DNA of 64,000 nucleotides from NCBI RefSeq assembly GCF_947495705.1, contig NZ_CANLZR010000010.1, positions 94,454 to 158,453 on the forward strand, read 5' to 3'. Below the pieces are notes generated by a model. The model saw only the letters and a program-made list of their open reading frames with translations. It did no database searches and was not told where the DNA came from. The DNA comes from an uncultured Phycicoccus sp. GTDB taxonomy: Bacteria; Actinomycetota; Actinomycetes; Actinomycetales; Dermatophilaceae. This document shows positions 57,933 to 64,000 of this stretch, piece after piece (within the stretch, counting starts at the first letter, position 1; every line of letters starts with the position of its first letter). The position numbers were made by a program, and so were the translations under genes.

Positions 57933-59264
57933 GTGGCGACCAAGAAGGACCTCGTCGAGGCGCAGTCGTTCAGCCGCCGGCGCCTCACCACCGCGTTCGT
58001 CAGCGGCGCACCCGGCGGCCGCGAGGTCGAGCCGGACCGTCCGCTGCGGGCCGTGGTGGGGGGCCTGGCCCTGTCGGTCGTCCTCGTCCTCGGCAGCCTG
58101 GCCTTCGGCTGGCTCCGCTCGGCGCTGCCGGACGACTGGCAGAACGAGCGGCTCGTCATCGCCGAAGACAGCGGGGCCCGGTACGTGTCGGTCGAGGGGG
58201 TCCTGCACCCCGTCGTCAACACGGTGAGCGCCCGTCTGCTCATCCCCTCGGCCCAGTTCAAGGTCGTCGCGGTCCCCGACGACGAGCTCACCGACATCGA
58301 CCGGGGCCCGACCCTGGGCATCGTCGGTGCCCCGGACTCGCTCGCGCCTCGCGACCGGCTCGTCGACACCGGGTGGCTGTCGTGCCTGTCCGCCGGGGAG
58401 CAGGTCTCCACCGCCATCGGCCCGGGCCGCACCGGCCGGCCCGCCGACGGGTCCGCGGTCCTCGTCCGCAGCGGCGACGCCACCTTCGTCGTCGCCGGCG
58501 GGCTGCGCTACCCGGTGGCGGCGCGCGACCTCTCGGCCGTCTCGGTGGCGCTGCGTCTCGACGGCCGCCCCGCCCTCCCGGCCCCCGCCTCGTGGCTGAA
58601 CCTGTTCCCCGAGGGCCCGGCGCTCGCCCCGCTGGTCGTCGACGACCTCGGCACGCCCGCCGCGGGCCTGCCCGCCGGGGCGACGGTCGGGTCGGTCCTG
58701 CGCCTGGAGTCCGACGGGCGCCACTACCTCGTCACCCCGCGCGGTGACCTCGAGCCGCTCCCCGACGTGGCGTTGTCGATGTACCGCCTCGGCTCGGGCG
58801 CGTCCTCGAGCGAGATCCCCGTCGAGGCGGCCCAGATCGCCCGGCTCGAGGTCCGCCCCCAGCGGATCGCTCCCCCCGAGTGGCCCGACCGCCTGCCCAC
58901 CGGGCTCGAGACCACGCCCTGCGCGACGCTCACGGCGGCTGCCGGCGCCCCGCCGGAGGTCGGCCTGACCACCGTCACCGACGACCCCCCGGCGGCCGAG
59001 CGGGGCCGCACGACCGTCGACACCGGCTACGGGGCGCTCGTGCGTGCCGTCAGCGGGCAGGTCCTCGGCAAGGGCCCCGTGCTCGCCGTCGACCAGACCG
59101 CCACCGCGTACGCCGTCGACGGTGCCGACACCGAGGTCCTCGCGCGCCTCGGCTACGAGCCCGACGACGTCGTCCCGGTGCCGCAGGCCTGGACCGAGCT
59201 GTTTCGCTCCGGGCCCTCGCTCGGGACGGCGGCGGCCCGGACGGTCGTCTCGGGCGGGTCATGA
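57933..59264 (+). CDS. eccB: type VII secretion protein EccB
   Basis: A 443-residue protein: N-terminal cytoplasmic stretch beginning MATKKDLVEAQSFSRRRL, the EccB start, one membrane span (about 42-62), then a large outer domain with repeats. Two Cys, C149 in WLSCLSAGE and C330 in TTPCATL, could form the stabilising disulphide known in EccB. Its GTG is two bases after the eccD stop; the stop overlaps mycP (ATGA), so it is part of one operon. Confidence 0.92.
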   Translation: MATKKDLVEAQSFSRRRLTTAFVSGAPGGREVEPDRPLRAVVGGLALSVVLVLGSLAFGWLRSALPDDWQNERLVIAEDSGARYVSVEGVLHPVVNTVSARLLIPSAQFKVVAVPDDELTDIDRGPTLGIVGAPDSLAPRDRLVDTGWLSCLSAGEQVSTAIGPGRTGRPADGSAVLVRSGDATFVVAGGLRYPVAARDLSAVSVALRLDGRPALPAPASWLNLFPEGPALAPLVVDDLGTPAAGLPAGATVGSVLRLESDGRHYLVTPRGDLEPLPDVALSMYRLGSGASSSEIPVEAAQIARLEVRPQRIAPPEWPDRLPTGLETTPCATLTAAAGAPPEVGLTTVTDDPPAAERGRTTVDTGYGALVRAVSGQVLGKGPVLAVDQTATAYAVDGADTEVLARLGYEPDDVVPVPQAWTELFRSGPSLGTAAARTVVSGGS

Positions 59265-60445
59265 GCCGGGGCCGTCGGCTGCTCCTCGCCTGCCTGCCCG
59301 GGGTGCTCCTCGCCCTGACGGCGGCCCCCGCCGCCGCGGCCGCCGACTGCGAGGAGGGCCGGACCCAGTACGTCCCCGACACCCCCGCCGGCCTCATCCG
59401 GCTCGCCGCCACCCGGGCCTGGCCCCTCGCGACCGGCTCCGGGGTGACGGTCGCGGTCGTCGACAGCGGGGTCGCCTCGACCAACGCGCACTTCCCCGAC
59501 GGCGTGGTCCTCGAGGGCCGCAGCTTCGTCGGGGGCTCGGCGTCCGTCGACCGTCGCCTCCACGGCACCGCGATCGCGGGCATCATCGCCGCCCGCCCGC
59601 TCGCACCCCGCTCGGGCGTGCAGGGGCTCGCCCGGGGCGCCCGCATCCTGCCCGTCAAGGTCGTCCCGGACGACCCCGGGCAGGGCCCGGACGCCGACGC
59701 CGGGACGCTCGCCGAGGGCATCGAGTGGGCGGCCCGGCAGGGGGCGAGCGTCATCAACGTCTCGCTCAGCACGCCGCGGGACGACCCCCGGCTGGAGGCG
59801 GCCGTGGCCGAGGCCCGGCGGCGCGGCGCCCTCGTCGTCGCCTCGGCCGGGACCCGCGCCGAGGACGACCCGCGCACCGGACTGCGGTACCCCGCCGCCT
59901 ACCCCGGGGTGCTCGGGGTGGCGGCCACCGACGCCGAGGACGTCGTCACCGACACCTCGGTGCGCGGGGACCACGTGGACCTCGCCGCCCCTGGGGTCGA
60001 GGTGCTCACGACGTTCGGCGCCTGGGGCGACTGCTACCTGAGCCCCGACGGGTCCACGAGCTACGCGACGGCCTACGTCTCGGCCGCCGCGGCCCTGGTC
60101 GCCCAGCGCTTCCCCGACGAGGGCCCGGCCGGGTGGGCCCACCGCCTCGAGGCGACGGCCGCCCGCGAGCGGCGCGACGCCCGGGGCGACGCCCTCGGCT
60201 GGGGCGTCGTCCAGCCCGTCGAGGCGCTGACCTCGGTCCTGGACGCCGGCCTCGCCGGCCCGCTGCCGCCCGGGGCGACCCCCCGCCCCACCGCGTCGGT
60301 GCCGGAGCGCCGGCTGGAGATCGCGGCCGTCGCCGACCCGCGCGCCGCGGACCGGCGGCAGGTGCTGTGGGTGGCCGTCGCGACGGCGAGCCTGCTGCTC
60401 GCCCTCGCCCTGGTCCGGCTCGCCCGACGCCGGGGGACCGCCTGA
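59261..60445 (+). CDS. mycP: mycosin-type subtilisin protease of type VII system
   Basis: A 394-residue membrane-anchored S8 protease: signal peptide (residues 6-28), subtilase core and a C-terminal span (about 366-385) followed by RRRGTA. Catalytic Asp68 (VVDSGV), His101 (LHGTAIAG) and Ser267 (STSYATAYVS) are present. The oxyanion-hole Asn usually found in AAGN reads AGT (Thr198), so this enzyme may be impaired, whereas the other mycosin keeps Asn. It completes the eccD-eccB-mycP unit. Confidence 0.9.
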   Translation: MSRGRRLLLACLPGVLLALTAAPAAAAADCEEGRTQYVPDTPAGLIRLAATRAWPLATGSGVTVAVVDSGVASTNAHFPDGVVLEGRSFVGGSASVDRRLHGTAIAGIIAARPLAPRSGVQGLARGARILPVKVVPDDPGQGPDADAGTLAEGIEWAARQGASVINVSLSTPRDDPRLEAAVAEARRRGALVVASAGTRAEDDPRTGLRYPAAYPGVLGVAATDAEDVVTDTSVRGDHVDLAAPGVEVLTTFGAWGDCYLSPDGSTSYATAYVSAAAALVAQRFPDEGPAGWAHRLEATAARERRDARGDALGWGVVQPVEALTSVLDAGLAGPLPPGATPRPTASVPERRLEIAAVADPRAADRRQVLWVAVATASLLLALALVRLARRRGTA

Positions 60446-60488
60446 ACCCGGGTGATCCGGGCGCGTGCGGTCTGTGAGAATGGCCCGC

Positions 60489-63119
60489 ATGACCGAGCAC
60501 CTCTCCCCATCCCTCGCTGCCTCCATCCCGGACCGGCCGTCCCTGGACGGTCTGGAGGACAAGTGGGGCGAGGTATGGCGCGAGCAGGACACCTACGCGT
60601 TCGACCGGGAGGCCGCCCTCGCCGGGTCCCGGGCGGACGTCTTCTCGATCGACACCCCGCCGCCCACGGCCAGCGGGTCGCTGCACATGGGGCACGTCTT
60701 CAGCTACACCCACACCGACTGCATGGCGCGCTACAAGCGGATGGCCGGGTTCAACGTCTTCTACCCGATCGGCTGGGACGACAACGGCCTGCCGACCGAG
60801 AAGCGGGTGCAGAACTACTACGGGGTGCGCGGCGACGCCTCCCTGCCCTACGACCCGCAGTTCCAGCCGCCGTTCCGCGGTGACGCCAAGAGCATGAAGG
60901 CCGCCGACGAGATGCCGATCTCGCGGCAGAACTTCATCGAGCTCTGCGACGAGCTGACGGTCAAGGACGAGGAGGCGTTCGAGTCCCTCTTCCGCCGGAT
61001 CGGGCACAGCTACGACTGGTCCATCGGCTACCGGACCATCGACGACCACTCCCGCGCGACATCCCAGCAGGCGTTCCTGCGCAACGTCCGCCGGGGCGAG
61101 GCGTACCAGTCCGAGGCGCCCGGGCTGTGGGACGTGACGTTCCAGACCGCGGTGGCCCAGGCCGAGCTCGAGGCCCGGGACTACCCCGGCGCCTACCACC
61201 GGGTGGCCTTCCACGGCGCCGCGGGGGACGTCCACATCGAGACGACCCGCCCCGAGCTCATCCCCAGCTGTGTGGCCCTCATCGCCCACCCCGACGACGA
61301 GCGCTACCAGCCGCTGTTCGGGACGACCGTGCGGACCCCCCTGTTCGACGTCGAGGTCCCTGTCGTCGCGCACCCGCTGGCCGAGATGGACAAGGGCGCC
61401 GGCATCGCCATGTGCTGCACCTTCGGCGACCTCACCGACGTCGTGTGGTGGCGCGAGCTGCGCCTGCCCACCCGCTCGGTGGTCACCCGCACCGGCCGGC
61501 TCCAGACCGAGGTCCCGGCGTGGCTCGAGGGCACCCCGGGCGCCGACCTGTACGCCGAGCACCTGGGCGGCCGGACGGCCTTCAGCGCGCGCGAGGCGGT
61601 CGTCGCGGCGCTGCGCGAGTCCGGCGACCTCGACGGCGAGCCGACCCCGACCCAGCGCAAGGCCAACTTCTACGAGCGGGGCGAGAAGCCGCTCGAGATC
61701 GTCACCACCCGGCAGTGGTACATCCGCAACGGCGGTCGCGAGGCCGACCTCAACGCCGCCCTCGTCGCCCGCGGCGAGGAGGTCGACTTCCATCCCTCGT
61801 TCATGCGCAGCCGCTACGCCAACTGGGTCCAGGGCCTCAACGGCGACTGGCTCGTCTCCCGGCAGCGCTTCTTCGGCGTCCCGATCCCGGTCTGGTACCC
61901 GGTCGACGCCGACGGCGAGCCCGACCACGACCACCCGATCCTCCCCGACGAGTCCGAGCTGCCGGTCGACCCCGCGGCGAACCCCCCGGCCGGGTACACC
62001 GAGGACCAGCGGGGCGTGCCGGGCGGCTTCGTCGGGGACCCGGACATCCTCGACACCTGGGCCACGTCGTCCCTGAGCCCGCAGATCGCCGGCGGGTGGC
62101 GGGGGGCCGGCGGTGCCGCACCGGACCCGCTGTTCGAGAAGGTGTTCCCGATGGACGTGCGGCCGCAGGGCCACGACATCATCCGGACCTGGCTCTTCTC
62201 CACGGTCGTGCGGGCGCACTTCGAGCACGGCTCCGTCCCGTGGACCAACGCCGCCATCTCGGGCTGGATCCTCGACCCCGACCGCAAGAAGATGAGCAAG
62301 TCCCGCGGCAACGTCGTGACTCCCGAGGACCTGCTCAAGGAGCACTCGGCCGACGCGGTGCGCTACTGGGCCGCCAGTGGCCGGCTCGGCGCCGACGCCG
62401 CGTACGACGTCGGCCAGATCAAGGTCGGGCGACGCCTCGCGATCAAGGTCCTCAACGCGAGCAAGTTCGCGCTGTCCTTCGGCGCGGTCGAGGGCGAGCT
62501 CGCGCCCCAGATCACCGACCCGCTCGACCGGTCGGTGCTCGCGGCGCTGCGCGAGGTCGTCGAGAAGGCGACGTCCGGGTTCGAGGCCTGGGACTACACC
62601 CGCAGCCTCGAGGCCACCGAGTCCTTCTTCTGGACCTTCTGCGACGACTACCTCGAGCTCGTCAAGGACCGGGCCTACGGCTCCCGCGGTGACGAGGCCG
62701 CCGCCTCGGCCCGGGCGACGCTCCGGCTCGCCCTCGACGTGGTCCTGCGGCTGTTCGCCCCGGTGCTCCCGTACGTCACCGAGGAGGTCTGGAGCTGGAC
62801 CCACGAGGGGTCCGTCCACCGCGCCGCGTGGCCGACCGTCAGCGAGCTGCCCGAGGGCGGCGACCCGGCCGTCCTGGCGGCCGTCGGGGCCGCCCTCGCC
62901 GTCGTCCGGAAGGCGAAGTCCGAGGCCAAGGTCGGCATGCGGGCCGAGGTGCCCACCGCGACGATCGTGGGGCCCGCCGCGACCCTGGAGCACGTGCGGG
63001 CCGGCGAGGCCGACCTGCGGGCCGCGGGCCGGCTCACCGGCGCCCTCGACTACGCCGAGGGCGACGAGGTCGCGGCCCGCGACCTCGAGCTCGTGCCGGT
63101 CGCCAAGCACTCCGCCTGA
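60489..63119 (+). CDS. valS: valine--tRNA ligase (archaeal-like form)
   Basis: Charges tRNA-Val. The 876-residue enzyme has [15 protein letters not shown] (HIGH box), [17 protein letters not shown], an editing domain with [18 protein letters not shown], and KKMSKSRGN (KMSKS box). It ends without the long coiled C-terminal arm of E. coli ValS, as in the archaeal-like group seen in several actinobacteria. ATG 60489 follows GAGAAT (60476-60481) by seven bases, so it is probably leaderless; ATG 60480 is an alternative. No T-box is visible upstream. A hairpin ends it at 63267-63293. Confidence 0.95.
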   Translation: MTEHLSPSLAASIPDRPSLDGLEDKWGEVWREQDTYAFDREAALAGSRADVFSIDTPPPTASGSLHMGHVFSYTHTDCMARYKRMAGFNVFYPIGWDDNGLPTEKRVQNYYGVRGDASLPYDPQFQPPFRGDAKSMKAADEMPISRQNFIELCDELTVKDEEAFESLFRRIGHSYDWSIGYRTIDDHSRATSQQAFLRNVRRGEAYQSEAPGLWDVTFQTAVAQAELEARDYPGAYHRVAFHGAAGDVHIETTRPELIPSCVALIAHPDDERYQPLFGTTVRTPLFDVEVPVVAHPLAEMDKGAGIAMCCTFGDLTDVVWWRELRLPTRSVVTRTGRLQTEVPAWLEGTPGADLYAEHLGGRTAFSAREAVVAALRESGDLDGEPTPTQRKANFYERGEKPLEIVTTRQWYIRNGGREADLNAALVARGEEVDFHPSFMRSRYANWVQGLNGDWLVSRQRFFGVPIPVWYPVDADGEPDHDHPILPDESELPVDPAANPPAGYTEDQRGVPGGFVGDPDILDTWATSSLSPQIAGGWRGAGGAAPDPLFEKVFPMDVRPQGHDIIRTWLFSTVVRAHFEHGSVPWTNAAISGWILDPDRKKMSKSRGNVVTPEDLLKEHSADAVRYWAASGRLGADAAYDVGQIKVGRRLAIKVLNASKFALSFGAVEGELAPQITDPLDRSVLAALREVVEKATSGFEAWDYTRSLEATESFFWTFCDDYLELVKDRAYGSRGDEAAASARATLRLALDVVLRLFAPVLPYVTEEVWSWTHEGSVHRAAWPTVSELPEGGDPAVLAAVGAALAVVRKAKSEAKVGMRAEVPTATIVGPAATLEHVRAGEADLRAAGRLTGALDYAEGDEVAARDLELVPVAKHSA

Positions 63120-63266
63120 GCCCGCCCGAGCGTCTCCCCGTCCGAGCGCGATGTCGCGGGAAGGCTGTCCGCAACCGGTCAGCGTGAGTTGGTGACGGCC
63201 GAGGCCGCATCGGACCGTGCCCGCGCGCCCTAGCGTGAGCGACGGACCCGCCCGTCCCGGAAGTCG

Positions 63267-63293
63267 CCCGGAGCCCCGTCGTGGGGCTCCGGG
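63267..63293 (+). terminator. terminator downstream of valS
   Basis: CCCGGAGCCCC (63267-63277) and GGGGCTCCGGG (63283-63293) form a perfect 11-base stem with a GTCGT loop. It lies about 150 bases past the valS stop and before the next small gene. Confidence 0.8.
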
Positions 63294-63382
63294 CGGGACA
63301 TCGATCCCGGTCAGGAGACATCCGGCGCGAGCCTAGCGGGTCCGGGTGACAGCCCGGGCTGGCGACGGTGGAAGGACAGGCA

Positions 63383-63862
63383 ATGCGCAGAACGCGACTG
63401 GTGGGGACCGTGGTCCTCACACTCGCCCTCGGGCTCATGGGCCAGGCGGCCCAGGCCATCTCCTGGGGCACGGTCTACCTCAAGAACGGGTCGACCAACC
63501 TGGGGTCGGGTTACGGCTCGGCGTACAAGGCGGTCGTCAACGGCGGTGACGCCCTCAAGGTCACCTCGACCCAGAAGGACCTCAAGGCCAACGGCAACCC
63601 GATCTACACGAAGGCCAACTGGTACTTCAACGGGACGTACTGCTACCCGTCGGGGGAAGGATCGGTCGGGTGCGGGTCGGGGTGGTACGGCGCCGGAAGC
63701 ACCTCGAGCCCCACGACCGTGGACTACGGGTCGGTCTGGGTCGCCAAGGCCCTGAGTGGCACCGCCGACTCGGCACGCGCGGGCATCATGATCTGTGAGA
63801 AGCAGCCGTGGTACGACCCGGACGACTGCACGTGGGAGACCTTCCGGGGCATCAGCTACTGA
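63383..63862 (+). CDS. small secreted protein, unknown function
   Basis: A 159-residue exported protein with a signal peptide (residues 1-24, cut near GQAAQA). The mature part is rich in Gly, Ser, Tyr and Trp, with Cys at about 91, 99, 140 and 148 (possible disulphides), as in ISWGTVYLKNGSTNLGSGYG. I recognise no domain. GGAAGGACAGG precedes the ATG and a terminator precedes its promoter, so it is a single-gene unit. Sortase or membrane anchors are absent. Confidence 0.75.
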   Translation: MRRTRLVGTVVLTLALGLMGQAAQAISWGTVYLKNGSTNLGSGYGSAYKAVVNGGDALKVTSTQKDLKANGNPIYTKANWYFNGTYCYPSGEGSVGCGSGWYGAGSTSSPTTVDYGSVWVAKALSGTADSARAGIMICEKQPWYDPDDCTWETFRGISY

Positions 63863-63872
63863 CACCCTCGGC

Positions 63873-64000
<128 letters not shown>

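Noticed and set aside
60006..63110. A 1034-codon open frame opposite valS
   Set aside because: Same reason: mirror frame of valS with low-complexity composition and no ribosome site.

Overview
The window is dense, very GC-rich bacterial chromosome, with almost every third codon position G or C and many genes overlapping by 1-4 bases. The gene families point to an actinobacterium: a DUF4233-ndk pair near folC, a HelR-type RNA polymerase helicase, an ESX-like type VII secretion locus, an actinobacterial ileS T-box leader, a class-E-sortase-like LAxTG signal and many leaderless start codons. A member of Micrococcales, perhaps Intrasporangiaceae, is my best guess; that rank is inference. No tRNA, rRNA, CRISPR array or insertion sequence was seen. 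The last ~130 bases are homopolymeric C and look like a contig-end artefact.

Layout. 1-7 kb: thyA-folA, a TfoX-like protein, then an overlapping run of enoyl-CoA hydratase, GNAT, azlC and azlD; opposite lie sirohaem genes and dapB. 7-10.5 kb: two small convergent genes, pnp and rpsO. 10.8-16.1 kb: a four-subunit NAD-dependent formate dehydrogenase operon (fdsG-B-A-D). 16-24 kb: acyltransferases, an autoregulated ArsR-SRPBCC pair, a VOC protein, helR, a lipoprotein, a DUF305 membrane protein and a PLP decarboxylase. 24-30 kb: lpdA and the mreBCD-mrdA cell-shape operon. 30-38.6 kb: ndk, DUF4233, an L12-like membrane protein, a propeller lipoprotein with an ArsR-type regulator, folC, and ileS behind a T-box.

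38.6-45.3 kb: divergent from ileS, a cobalamin riboswitch heads an operon encoding a secreted alpha/alpha-toroid protein with a LAQTG anchor, a secreted DUF4430 protein, and a complete ECF transporter (EcfT, fused EcfA1A2, S component). The toroid plus DUF4430 pair has the two-domain architecture of animal transcobalamin and intrinsic factor, split into two wall- or membrane-tethered proteins. This is the most striking system here: a predicted B12 capture-and-import machine.

45.3-60.5 kb: a NUDIX-type protein, a PlsC acyltransferase, then an ESX-like type VII locus in four divergent transcription blocks: eccC; an eccD-like gene; a leftward unit of two WXG100 proteins, a helical protein, a mycosin and a Gly-rich WXG-containing protein; and a rightward unit eccD-eccB-mycP. 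It has two EccD-like proteins and two mycosins, and I see no eccE or eccA. 60.5-64 kb: valS, a small secreted protein and the poly-C end.

At 15 genes a TAnnnT-like -10 element lies 6-7 bases before the start codon, so leaderless transcription seems common. That spacing was used to choose several starts.
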